Part shown: in pieces, positions 36,368 to 44,300 of the stretch
How the letters are laid out: each line of letters starts with the position of its first letter
Position numbering within the stretch: position 1 is the first letter of the stretch
Origin: Hemerocallis citrina
Taxonomy: Eukaryota > Streptophyta > Magnoliopsida > Asparagales > Asphodelaceae
DNA length: 64,000 nucleotides
Direction of reading: 5' to 3'
NCBI GenBank assembly: GCA_017893485.1
Contig: CM030362.1
Coordinates: forward strand, 185,402,175-185,466,174
Made by a program: the position numbers and the translations under genes
The notes under the pieces: generated by a model
The model's database searches: none
What the model saw: the letters and a program-made list of their open reading frames with translations, nothing else
Told to the model about the DNA's origin: nothing

Positions 36368-38215
36368 GGATTTTTTTTTTTCGGAATTTTTTTTTTCTCA
36401 CCAGGAGCAGGGTTGCCGAAATAGGGTTTCGGGTTGTAACAGGTAATGGGTTTCGGGTTTAAAGAAAATGGGTAGTAGAAGGAAAAGAAAAAAAATGGGT
36501 TTCAGAGATTTGGTTGGGGGGGGGGATGTGGGGAGAGGTGTAGAAGGCACTGTTGGCGATGGGTTTTAGGGTTAGGAGATGTGGAGGATGGGTTTTGCTG
36601 AAGATGGGTTTGGCTGTCGTTCCGATGGGTTTTGCTGAAGATGACGGTGTTGTTGTTGGGTGTTGTTGTTGCGGAGGATGGGTTTTGGATATTGCTGAAA
36701 ATGACGGTGTTGACAGTGTTCTAAATGGCGTCCGCCTTGAACGCCTAGGCGGCGCCTAGGTGCTCAGATGGAGGAGAACGAACCGCCTTTGCATTAGGCG
36801 ATGGTCTAGGCGGTTAGAAGCGATTAGGCGCCTGTCTTGTTGAATATGCGTCCGTGGAGCCGATCAGCCGTCCGCCTGATGTCCAACGCCCAGGCGTTTT
36901 TTTTATTTTTTAAAATTTTAAATTCTATAAAATAACACAAAAAAAAAGTGAACTATTATTAATCTATTAATATGTTATATACTACGTATGGATCTTAAAT
37001 AGTAGTGGAATTGTTTTTACTTTTTTAGTACTATTGGTGATGGTGCACATATTAAAATAGCACATGTTACACATATTACATGCATATTGCACATATTACA
37101 ATTGGACATTTTTTTTTTAATTGCACATATTACACATTAATTGCACGAAGAAGTTTTTTTATGCATAAACACCCTTTACACATTACATAAGAACATAATG
37201 AATATTTGAAATTGGATTGCATAATTATACTTACGATTGAAGAATATGGCTGAAATTAACTAAATCGGTAAAATAAATTCAACCGCCTAGGCACTGCCTA
37301 AGCGCCGCCTAGGCACCCTAGGCGCTAGGCGCCCCTTGACCGAACCGCCACCGCCTGACGCTGTTTACAACCTTGGGTGTTGATGTGGAGGATGGGTTTT
37401 GCTGTTGTTGATGGATGTTAGCGATCTGGAAGAACCTGGAAAGACGATGTGCTGTTGATGGTGGCTTCGGTGATTTGGGTTGCCGAGGAGAAGATGACTT
37501 CGATTTATTTATTTATTTATTATTATTTTGTGTGTGTGTGTGGAAGAACTAGGGTTTTGAGAAGAAATTTGTTTAACTTGGCTGTTGGGAATTGAGGATT
37601 TTGGGAAGCAGAAATTTAAGAAAGAAAAATTTGGATAATTGGCTCTGGTACCATGTTAAGATAAATCAAAGAGATGAAACAATACTGAATATTGAATTGA
37701 GTTCAACCAAGTACAACACTATCTATATATAGGAGGAGAACAAATATCAAACAACTCTACAACCAATATGAGACTATAATAATATCTAACACTGTCCGAG
37801 GTTGTTGCGCTGTCTTCTTTGGAGGCTGTCAAGTTTTTGCATTAAAATAAAATGAATTATTGCATGTTTATTTTCATAGCTCCATACTCGTTACTTATTC
37901 TCCCTCTACCAGAAGCGAACTCTTAAAGCAGAACTGGAGATTGAAAAGGCCTATGAAGAGATCGACAGCTTGAAGAAACATTATGAGCAGCAAATTGAAT
38001 TGTCGAATCAGTTGCTTGCTGATTCAAATTTGCCGAAAGAAGCTCTGCAACCTACATTCACTAATGCTGGCACAGCCAACTTTGATCCAAGAGAGTGTTC
38101 AACTGATAAAAAATGGCGAGAAGAACTTGAGTCTTTTGAACAGGGAGACGGTCAGTTTTCAAGAGGAACTGAGCCCCATTCATGGTTTTCTGATTATGAT
38201 CGATGCAACATTTAG
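14115..38215 (+). CDS. KIN12A: Kinesin KIN-12A/12B (PAKRP1) gene, 16 exons
   Basis: Plus-end kinesin of the phragmoplast-associated class, which organises antiparallel microtubules at the phragmoplast midline in plant cytokinesis. Exons: 14115-14378, 14899-15033, 15121-15204, 15314-15439, 15521-15580, 15672-15725, 15810-15902, 20276-20371, 22693-22838, 23766-23915, 24017-24146, 24243-25292, 25374-25472, 25560-25712, 25826-26626, 37913-38215. They join in frame to 1247 codons with no stop, close to the roughly 1290 of Arabidopsis KIN-12A and far below the KIN-12C/D (POK) type. Motor motifs: P-loop GQTGSGKT (residues about 160-167), switch I NAESSRSH (285-292), switch II VDLAGSE (321-327). An acidic linker and long coiled coil follow, with the conserved ending [10 protein letters not shown]. 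All introns are GT-AG except intron 5 (GC-AG). Introns 7, 8 and 15 carry transposons. Whether it is 12A or 12B cannot be told. Confidence 0.95.
14899..15033 (+). CDS. KIN12A: Kinesin exon 2 (89-133)
   Basis: Begins the motor domain: [13 protein letters not shown] and [13 protein letters not shown]. Phase-0 junctions on both sides. Confidence 0.93.
15121..15204 (+). CDS. KIN12A: Kinesin exon 3 (134-161)
   Basis: Encodes [18 protein letters not shown], ending at the first residues of the P-loop. CAG acceptor at 15120, GT donor at 15205. Confidence 0.94.
15314..15439 (+). CDS. KIN12A: Kinesin exon 4 (162-203)
   Basis: Starts [11 protein letters not shown], completing the nucleotide-binding P-loop, and ends at SRLAE. 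GT donor at 15440. Confidence 0.94.
15521..15580 (+). CDS. KIN12A: Kinesin exon 5 (204-223), GC donor follows
   Basis: Encodes EQAKHSDKQ and CRCSFLE. It must end at 15580 for the next exon to continue [12 protein letters not shown], so the intron begins GCAAGT rather than GT. Confidence 0.92.
15672..15725 (+). CDS. KIN12A: Kinesin exon 6 (224-241)
   Basis: Encodes [18 protein letters not shown], a highly conserved motor segment. AG at 15671 and GT at 15726. Confidence 0.94.
15810..15902 (+). CDS. KIN12A: Kinesin exon 7 (242-272)
   Basis: Encodes [19 protein letters not shown] and VVQLLDK. Followed by the 4.4-kb intron 7. Confidence 0.93.
16430..16976 (-). repeat. Left LTR of intron-7 copia, minus orientation
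   Basis: 547 bp. On the minus strand it runs TGTACCACCTAAACCC to TTCCCTAACA and holds TATA-like CACTATAAATTAGGAGC, matching the plus-strand LTR at 19153 throughout. It is preceded (minus strand, 16977-16995) by a purine-rich AGAATGACAGGGA like the right arm's polypurine tract. Confidence 0.82.
16985..17155 (-). pseudogene. Integrase fragment, minus strand
   Basis: Minus-strand translation shows [12 protein letters not shown] near 17088-17110 and, after a stop and shifts, RAMLR and NSFWTE by about 17000, the copia integrase core end. It then joins directly to the polypurine tract and LTR, so RT and RNase H are absent from this arm. Confidence 0.65.
17155..19030 (+). pseudogene. Copia pol relic (integrase end, RT, RNase H)
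   Basis: Plus-strand translation in changing frames shows [18 protein letters not shown] (about 17175), [12 protein letters not shown] (17658), EQLDVKSAF (17846), [14 protein letters not shown] (17938), [10 protein letters not shown] (18108), [11 protein letters not shown] (18723) and [13 protein letters not shown] (18975). Many stops and frameshifts. The motif spellings are those of the Tnt1/Tork side of copia. Confidence 0.8.
19153..19678 (+). repeat. Right LTR of intron-7 copia, plus orientation
   Basis: 526 bp, TGTACCACCTAACCCC to TTTCCTAACA, preceded by purine-rich GTGAGAGAATGACAAAGA. By eye it matches the inverted left LTR with moderate divergence and small indels. Confidence 0.82.
19880..19903 (+). 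repeat. (CA)n microsatellite in intron 7
   Basis: About twelve CA units following a (CT)n tract. Confidence 0.9.
20276..20371 (+). CDS. KIN12A: Kinesin exon 8 (273-304)
   Basis: Encodes [11 protein letters not shown], switch I NAESSRSH, then [12 protein letters not shown]. Too short and interrupted to show as a long ORF, but exactly phased between its neighbours. Confidence 0.94.
20372..22000. other. Kinesin intron 8, left part
   Basis: No gene. From 20890 to 21420 the intron carries a GC-richer pyrimidine block with short Pro-rich open frames, similar in style to the leader blocks of the solo LTRs elsewhere in the window, then returns to AT-rich DNA. It may be a decayed LTR piece, but I found no ends. 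Confidence 0.4.
22001..22638 (-). mobile_element. Helitron-like element in intron 8
   Basis: On the minus strand it starts TCTATATTACTTTAG at 22638, preceded by A, and ends with hairpin-forming GTGCATAGCAC, TTTAAATAA and CTAG (22001-22004), followed by T. These are the expected Helitron terminal features. The 638-bp body is non-coding and contains a tandem duplication. Confidence 0.62.
22077..22596 (+). repeat. 262-bp tandem duplication inside the Helitron
   Basis: Units 22077-22338 and 22339-22596 both begin TCAATTTTCTGCGCATTTAC and end with GACAGATAGAATC. They differ by a short deletion (AAGTATG present only in unit 1) and few substitutions, so the duplication is recent relative to the surrounding decay. 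Confidence 0.92.
22693..22838 (+). CDS. KIN12A: Kinesin exon 9 (305-353)
   Basis: Encodes [16 protein letters not shown], switch II VDLAGSE and [13 protein letters not shown]; the last Gly codon is split across the intron. It lies 54 bp after a Helitron-like insertion. Confidence 0.94.
22839..23765 (+). other. Kinesin intron 9
   Basis: Ordinary AT-rich intron sequence. A direct repeat GCTGACGAAAACGTTTGTTT occurs at about 23692 and 23740, just before the exon-10 acceptor. No gene. Confidence 0.7.
23766..23915 (+). CDS. KIN12A: Kinesin exon 10 (353-402)
   Basis: Encodes [20 protein letters not shown], then [20 protein letters not shown] and SPSQ. The split Ser codon continues in exon 11. Confidence 0.94.
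24017..24146 (+). CDS. KIN12A: Kinesin exon 11 (403-446)
   Basis: Encodes [20 protein letters not shown], the end of the motor and neck-linker region, then [15 protein letters not shown]. Confidence 0.93.
24243..25292 (+). CDS. KIN12A: Kinesin exon 12 (447-796)
   Basis: 350-codon exon after the motor. Contains [15 protein letters not shown], a conserved KIN-12 signature, a run of acidic residues ([11 protein letters not shown]), Ser-rich low-complexity sequence and [14 protein letters not shown]. It is the least conserved part of the protein in the family. Confidence 0.95.
25374..25472 (+). CDS. KIN12A: Kinesin exon 13 (797-829)
   Basis: Encodes [20 protein letters not shown] and [10 protein letters not shown]; coiled coil begins about here. 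Confidence 0.93.
25560..25712 (+). CDS. KIN12A: Kinesin exon 14 (830-880)
   Basis: Encodes [18 protein letters not shown] and [22 protein letters not shown] donor at 25713. Confidence 0.93.
25826..26626 (+). CDS. KIN12A: Kinesin exon 15 (881-1147)
   Basis: 267-codon coiled-coil exon including [39 protein letters not shown] and [15 protein letters not shown]. Reading on into the intron would add VHE and stop at 26636-26638. Confidence 0.95.
26627..27540 (+). other. Kinesin intron 15, left part
   Basis: AT-rich intron DNA with no supported feature, up to the copia A target site AATTT (27541-27545). Confidence 0.7.
27546..28044 (+). repeat. Copia A 5' LTR, 3'-truncated
   Basis: Matches the 3' LTR closely up to CTCTCTTGCAT, then jumps into gag-region sequence. 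It carries an extra roughly 64-bp tandem copy of the segment containing GGAGATCTCTAGAAATGGAG. Confidence 0.9.
28045..28608 (+). pseudogene. Copia A gag remnant
   Basis: Capsid-like part of the gag polyprotein: [24 protein letters not shown] and [13 protein letters not shown] stop precedes VKLEYKDG and another follows GRESNQS at 28606. The N-terminus is missing with the LTR end. Confidence 0.85.
28609..29166 (+). pseudogene. Copia A zinc knuckle and protease
   Basis: CCHC knuckle [14 protein letters not shown] at about 28639-28680, then the aspartic protease motif [13 protein letters not shown] (about 28839), and [17 protein letters not shown]. The frame shifts near 29140. Confidence 0.88.
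29103..29660 (+). pseudogene. Copia A integrase, N-terminal and core
   Basis: HHCC zinc finger WHRRLGHIS with [11 protein letters not shown], then the core with HTDVC and [11 protein letters not shown] frameshift near 29580 hides [11 protein letters not shown] in another frame, and another separates it from LNGLAERMN. Confidence 0.88.
29709..31847 (+). pseudogene. Copia A integrase end, RT and RNase H (712 aa open)
   Basis: Longest open frame in the window. Starts within integrase ([14 protein letters not shown]), then [13 protein letters not shown] follows with [36 protein letters not shown] and catalytic YVDDM (residues about 406-410). RNase H has [10 protein letters not shown] and [10 protein letters not shown] (about 616-625). 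The frame is uninterrupted, but the enzyme lacks an intact upstream polyprotein. Spelling of RT and RNase H motifs is Tnt1-like. Confidence 0.92.
31914..32467 (+). repeat. Copia A 3' LTR
   Basis: 554 bp, TGTTGGGTTCC to TTTTTCCCAACA. Complete, unlike its 5' partner. Confidence 0.92.
35899..36290 (-). pseudogene. Copia B gag-position Pro/Ser-rich segment
   Basis: On the minus strand the first coding-like segment starts [11 protein letters not shown] and continues in a nearly open frame rich in Pro, Ser and Leu ([20 protein letters not shown]), then ADWANL and [14 protein letters not shown], and runs straight into protease. No capsid-like region or CCHC knuckle is present. Copia D has the same arrangement. 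Confidence 0.65.
36311..36364 (+). repeat. (TA)27 microsatellite
   Basis: Uninterrupted TA run in the copia B leader, next to poly-T tracts. It creates spurious Tyr-Ile open frames on both strands. Confidence 0.95.
36714..37375. mobile_element. hAT-type MITE, TSD GGTGTTGA
   Basis: 662 bp flanked by perfect 8-bp GGTGTTGA (36706-36713, 37376-37383). Ends are CAGTGTTCTAAATGGCG and the complement of CGCTGTTTACAACCTTG, an imperfect inverted pair. Both subterminal regions are full of GCCTAGGCG-like palindromic motifs, and the middle is AT-rich. This matches a widespread kind of non-autonomous plant hAT element. It sits in the untranslated leader of copia B. Confidence 0.85.
37913..38215 (+). CDS. 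KIN12A: Kinesin exon 16 (1148-1247) and stop
   Basis: Follows the 11.3-kb intron 15. Encodes [33 protein letters not shown] and the family-typical ending [11 protein letters not shown] before TAG. A decayed second copy of this exon lies at 50513-60020. Confidence 0.94.
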   Translation, partial: KRTLKAELEIEKAYEEIDSLKKHYEQQIELSNQLLADSNLPKEALQPTFTNAGTANFDPRECSTDKKWREELESFEQGDGQFSRGTEPHSWFSDYDRCNI

Positions 38216-39036
38216 TGATATAGCTGAAGAGTGTATGTTCAATATGAGAACTGTTATACAACATTCACATTTAGCAAGGACATAGTGAGGAAGGTTCACA
38301 TCCATCAATGATTCATTCCTTGTACAGGCATTACGTATCATTTTTGTACCCCTCATTGCTAGTATAATAATGACTTGTTAATTGTCCTTATCTTCAATGT
38401 GAAGATAGTTATCGGAGTACAACAAATAACGATTTTTTTTGCATTTGTTGGACTCAACTAGTTCCTGGTTGCAGCTTGTTTGGGTATGATTGGAGGCTTG
38501 GAGCAATCTATCCTGTAATAACAATTAGAAGTTTCTTCCCTTCCAACCCCTGCACCCACTAAGCTGGCACCCACTGAGGTGTTGATGCAGAAGTGCGAAC
38601 ACAAACCTCACAATCATGGTTATGTTTATCTGTGAAAGGTAGAAAATTATCTCCTTGTCTTTCATAATAAGAAATATAATAAAATGTGTTACATCAAGAT
38701 ATAAATTCCTATTGGAACTTTGAATAGATCAATAAACCGCAATTAATTTGTCCCTCCAAGTTGAAATTGTTGCGCCTACAAAGTTTGTAGTAAATTTTCA
38801 GACACTCACTAGTAACAACTTGCATTTCTCACTTTAGGACCGCTTCGGCCCTTAAATCTCATTTACAACTTTTTTGTCTGAAAGTCATGGGCCTATTACT
38901 TATGCCCGCATCAATTTGATATCAAAAGTGCTTTGGGGGCCCACTTAAAACCCCACAAGTAAATCCAAGAATTTCCGAATACAAAACTTGAGCCGACTGC
39001 ATTCCAATGGAGATCAATACAAACTCCTCTCCAAGG
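38216..39036 (+). other. Kinesin 3' UTR and flank
   Basis: No other gene. The first few hundred bases match the decayed copy at 59500-60020, so they belonged to the duplicated unit and probably include the 3' UTR. No single polyadenylation site stands out. Confidence 0.55.
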
Positions 39037-40609
39037 CAACTTTGAAAAAAAAAAACCCCAAACAAAACCCTACTTTTGAAAACCCTAGGGGCGGCGACGG
39101 CCCTCCTCGCTGCTGCCCCCCCGCCCTCCATCGTTCCCCTTACCCTTCTTCCTCGACGAGCGACCACCCCTTCCCTCACTCCGTTGAAGCACCCACGCGA
39201 CCTCGACAACACCATTCTTCTTGACTCTGATGGGTTCTTCCCCAAACCCTTCGCTCCACGACGACGATCCTCGCGACCTCGCATCGATGGAGCTCGCGAC
39301 CCTGTGGCATTGGAGCTCGCGACCTCGCGTCAATGGAGCTCGCGACCACGCGACCCGCGCGACAAACACTTCGCATCGATGGAGCTCCATGGCAACCCCC
39401 GAATCTGCAATGTTCCCGCCGCCCCATGAAGCCGACATCCCTCGTTTCAGCCGCTCCACGAAGTCGCAAAGCGTCGGGGAAGAAGCTGCTGGTCGGAAAT
39501 GCGAGATCCCACGGTGGGGAACTCGCGACTTCGCTGCCCTTCAGTTCCCTTCGCATAGTCATCGAGTGGTGCGTCGGTATCGCCGCCATCGATGCCTTCG
39601 GCCATTTCCATTGCCGCCACCACCATGTTCACGCTCTCGGGGCCGATTACGGTGATCTGTAGCCATGATTTGAGCCTCTAGGGTTGGTGTAGTCGGCGAA
39701 ATAGTCAGAGTTTTTGAGGATGGCAGAGACAAAGAAAGAGGCCAGAGCGTGTACGTCGGTCTATTGGGGTGTGGTCTAGAGGGGCGGGGCTTCAGCCGGG
39801 TCGTTTCACCTATGACCACAGTCGACGGGACACCACCACCACTACGCCCTCATAATGAAAGCTGACGCCCAACACCACCGCCCGTGTTGCGAGAGGAGAA
39901 GGTGATACTTCAATCAGCTGGGTCTTGTACTGATTTTCTATTTGAGAGACCGTGTGAGAGAGTGGGTGAGTGAAGATGTTGCTCCCCACTACTCTATGTT
40001 GGTGTTGGACTGTATTTGTGAGAACTCACTAGAGAGAGCTAGGGCGTGAGAGAGGTGAAGGTATTCTCTCTACGGTTCTATCCTTGACAAAGGTTTTTGG
40101 GTGAGAGTTAGATAATTACAAGATTGTGGGAGGATAGGAGGTGTAGGGTGAGTTTGGTGGTTGTCAAACTCTGACCGCGGGGCTTGGGCCCAAAGATGGG
40201 GTCCCCCCAGCGAGTAGACTGTTCTCGGTGGTTGTCAAAAATTCGGCTGCGGGGCTTGGGCCCAAAGAGGGGGTCCCCCGAGCGAGGAAAAGGCACGGCG
40301 TGGTGGATGATAAAATCCTGCCAGACTAGCTTCAGGTAGGTGTGCATGTGCCGTGGAGGCCGTGTACGAAGCTAAACTGACGTACATTCAATTTTGCTGG
40401 TCTGAGCTTGTTTGTCGGCCCACCCTCTAGGGTTGTTGGAGGGATTTGTTGTTTGTACGGGTCATGTTGCTTCATGTATGTTCTATTTCCTGTCTGTAGT
40501 TTGTAATCCGACTCACTACTCTGAGTTTGTATCGTTAATTTCGCATTAATGAAACAGGGTGGCCTTATTCCACCTTTTCCTTCATACATATATATATATA
40601 TATATATAT
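39037..40609 (+). mobile_element. Retroposon with 15-bp TSD, (TA)n tail
   Basis: A perfect 15-bp direct repeat AACTCCTCTCCAAGG flanks the segment (39022-39036 and 40610-40624). The right end is a simple (AT)n tail preceded by TTAATGAAACAGGG-like sequence, as at the 3' end of plant LINE-mobilised sequences. The 5' half (39080-39700) is GC-rich with many overlapping open frames and none convincing. No reverse transcriptase is visible, so it is a non-autonomous or 5'-truncated retroposon of unknown origin. Confidence 0.6.
40156..40286 (+). repeat. 71-bp-period duplication in the retroposon
   Basis: Two copies beginning GGTGGTTGTCAAA (40156 and 40227) share GCGGGGCTTGGGCCCAAAGA and GGGGTCCCCC. 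Confidence 0.85.
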
Positions 40610-40624
40610 AACTCCTCTCCAAGG

Positions 40625-41395
40625 TACTCAGTGCATAGTGGATTTGACAGTTGACTCACACTCCGTCTCACAAATCAAAGCATCTGGTTCGTCGCTATAT
40701 GAACTCAACACACCAACTCTGGCAATTTCCGTTGTGTTGTCATCAATGACATAATTCTCGCTCTCTTGTCATAGAACTCTCTTATGACACTGACTCTTGT
40801 GATGTATTCTATAATTTTATACTCCTCCAGTCTGTCTTTTTTTTTCTTTTTCTTTTGAGTGTAAAGATGGCCAACTGATTATTCGGTTTCATTAATGAGA
40901 AATTAACAAAACATTTAAGATACAAAGAAATAAATGAAATACAACAAAACAAACAGAAAAATCAAAAGGATGTACAAAACCACAACACTACAAGTAGTAG
41001 GGGAAGAAAGGCGAGTGAGCAAGCGATATTTAATTAAATAGTAGGGTTCGGTGATCTGACCAACTAATTTCTTCTTTGTTTTCGGTTTTAGAAGATGATG
41101 TGTCTTTTGAGAAGCAGTGTCGTTGTTCTTTCTTGACTTGCGTTCTCATTCTGATTTTGTACACTGAATTCAATTCATTGAATAACTAATTTGAGTTATA
41201 TGTTTTCGCATTCATCCTCAGTCTTTAAAGTTCATGTAATCTAGGAGTATTTCAGTTTGCATGAGAATTTTAGGTACAGCTATGTCAAAATGCAAAATCA
41301 AGTGTAGTATCTACTCCTACTGTCAATTATCTTCGATCGCGTCGTGGCTGTTTAATTGACAGGGAGCAAAATCAATCAGGCTGCCATCACCATTA
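40625..41395. other. Intergenic, no feature seen
   Basis: AT-rich sequence without supported genes or clear repeats, up to the copia E insertion site. Confidence 0.6.
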
Positions 41396-44300
41396 TATTC
41401 AAATTTTGGTGAAAAAAAAAAATTCTTATTTTATTCTTCTACTCTGTATATCTTTATATATACATTCCATTCTTGGAAAAGGGTTACAGTAGATTGAGAA
41501 GATCAGGAGATAAGAGATATGAGGGAATCTGTTCCCTATAATTTAGGAAACAGAATATATAGATTTATTCTTACTATACTTCAACACTCCCCCTCAAGTT
41601 GGTGCATAGATATTGAAAAGGCCCAACTTGTCCACAAACTTCGAGAAGAGCCGATTTGAAATTGCCTTTATAAGAATATCCGCGAGTTGATCTTCTGATT
41701 TCACCTTAGAGATCTCAATAATTTTCTCATCTAATTTCTCCTTGATGAAGAATCTATCCACCTCTACATGTTTCGTCATATCATGTTGAACTGAATTGGC
41801 AGCAATATCACACGTCGCGTGACTGTCACAATACACCTTAATAGACTCATTCGGACCCCAGCATGAATCATGTAACAAGAGTTTCAGCCATAAAACTTCA
41901 GTTATACTTAATGCTACTCCACGACACTCAGCCTCTGCACTAGAGCGTGCAACGACATTTTGCTTTTTGTTTCTCCATGTAACTAAATTTCCTCCAACAA
42001 AGGTAAAGTATCCTGAACTAGAGCGCATATCAATAACAGCTCCTGCCCAATCGACATCAGTATATAGCGCATATCAATAACAGCTCCTGCCCAATCGACA
42101 TCAGTATATGCCTCAACCTTTAAGTGACCATGTTTCGCAAACAATACCCCTTTTCCTGGAGCAAACTTTATATATCTCAGAATTCTTATCACGATATCCA
42201 TATGTTGTTTACGAGGTGCATGCATAAACTGACTCACCATACTTAAGGCATATGACAAATCTGGCCACGTATGTGCAAGATACATGAGCCGTCCTACTAA
42301 TATCTGATATCTTTCCTTATCACACGATACTTGATCTGGATCATTGTAAAGTTTTAGTCCTTCTTCTAACGGTGTATCAATAGGCTGACAAGCTGACATT
42401 TCTGTTTCCTTCAACAAATCAATAACATACTTTCTTTGAGACAGAAATATACCATTTCTAGAGCGAAAAACTTAAATACCAAGGAAATATCTCAAAGGGC
42501 CAAAATCCTTTATTTCGAACTCTTGTGACAAGTAACTCTATAGTGCCTCTCTCTCCTCAAGATCATCTCCAGTTATCATCATATCATCCACATATATAAT
42601 TAAAGCAGTAATCTTACTTTCTTTCCTTTTTAGGAACAAAGTATGATCTGAATTACTCTGACAATTTCCGAATGTTCTCATTGATTTTGTAAATCTCCCA
42701 AACCAAGCTTTTGGCGGCTGCTTGAGACCTTACAATGCTTTCTTCAATCAATACACTTTATTACTATGTTGGACGGGTCTGTTTGATCCTGGTGGTAGAT
42801 CCATGTAAACCTCTTCTGTCAATTCTCCATGCAGAAAGGTATTCTTCACATCAAATTGTTGTAAGGGCTAGTAAAGATTTGCAGCAAGTGATAGTAGAAC
42901 TCGAACTGTGTTAAACTTTGCCACAGGTGCAAATGTTTAATCATAATCAATTCCATAAGTTTGAGTGTACCCTTTGGCAACCAACCTTGCCTTGTATCGC
43001 TTTATTGAACCGTCAGACTTTTCATCGTATAAATCCATCTGCATCCTATCGACTTCTTTCTTGCTAGCACTTCAACTTTCTCCCAAGTCTCATTCTTCTT
43101 CAAGGACTTCATCTCCTCATCCATAGCTGCTTTCCACCTTGGATCGACTAAGGCTTCCTGCACACTGTTAGGAATAAATACAACAGATAATTGATTCACA
43201 AATAACTTATTTGATTCAGACAATCGGTGAGTGGACACATAATGACTCATGAGATACTTGACATTACTAGTGGGATCATGCTCATAAGTAGGTTTTGGGA
43301 TACCTCTAGTGTTACAATTCAGGAGTTCTTTTCTTGGAGCTTCGGACAACGATGACGATTGGTTTTGGGGTTCTAACGGTGCTGGTGGTGGAGATGATAC
43401 TAGCGATGACATGGATCCCGACAGCTCATTTTCGAGGAGGTTCGGCACCGATTGCAGTTTCTCGTGGAGATCTTCTCCCTCAACCAAATAATCTTCATTC
43501 GAGTGATTGTTACTACTTACATCCTCAACCAAATCTTCATTCGAGTGATCGTCACTACTTACATCCACAATTTCACTCATTGTATTCAGCTGTTCACTCT
43601 GAATGGTAACCATTTCATCATAAGCAAGAGTCTCAACTTCACTTCGGCACTTCCCCTAAGGTTCAACCTCAGAAGAAAAATACCTCTCGTTTTCATGGAA
43701 CACAACATCCATAGTCACAAACATCCTTTGAGTTGGTGGGTGATAGCACCGATACCCTTTCTTATCATTTGTATATCCCATGAAAACACATCGTACAGCT
43801 CGAGGAGTTAACTTATTTTGCTCATGTTGATGAAGGTGGACAAATGCAACACACCCAAACACACGAGGTGGCAAGTTGATGACTGTTGGAGCATTCACAG
43901 TTTCAGTTAATGTCTGAAATGACGTGATGAAATTTAGGATACTAGAGGGAACTCGGTTGATTAAGTATGCAACAGAAGCAAGAGTTTCCCCCCAATACAT
44001 GAGTGGCATATTGCCCTGAATAAGGAAAGCACGGACCACCTCGAGCAAGTATCTATTTTTTCTCTCTGCAACCCCATTCTGTTGTGGTGTATACAAACAT
44101 GTGGTCTGGTGAACAATTCCGTATTCCACCAAATATTATTGCAGATTTGAACTCAGTTACTCACCACCATTATCACTCCTAAGAACTTGTATATGAGCTT
44201 TATACTGCGTCATAACCCACTTGTGAAATTTCTGAAATAAACCACTAACTTCACTTTATACTTCCTCAAACAAATCCAAGTCATACGAGTACAGTCATCA

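Larger units (their letters stand above)
32551..37791 (-). mobile_element. Copia B (short LTRs), intron 15, TSD CTGTC
   Basis: Antisense copia element flanked by perfect CTGTC (32546-32550, 37792-37796). LTRs are very short: 32551-32724 (174 bp, with an internal duplication) and 37654-37791 (138 bp). The primer-binding site TGGTACCAGAGCC follows the 5' LTR on the minus strand, and the polypurine tract TTTGAGTGGGAG precedes the 3' LTR. Minus-strand relics: protease [14 protein letters not shown] (about 35890), integrase (35620-34600), RT with YVDDM (about 33690) and RNase H (33364-32738). Stops and frameshifts are frequent. The place of gag is taken by a Pro/Ser-rich segment. A hAT MITE is nested in the leader. 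Confidence 0.9.

Noticed and set aside
36201..36446. Open frames with Tyr-Ile runs on both strands
   Set aside because: Produced by the (TA)27 microsatellite.
39076..39655. Several 100-144-residue open frames on both strands
   Set aside because: They overlap in most phases because the DNA is GC-rich and stop-poor. None shows a domain or a family-like pattern.
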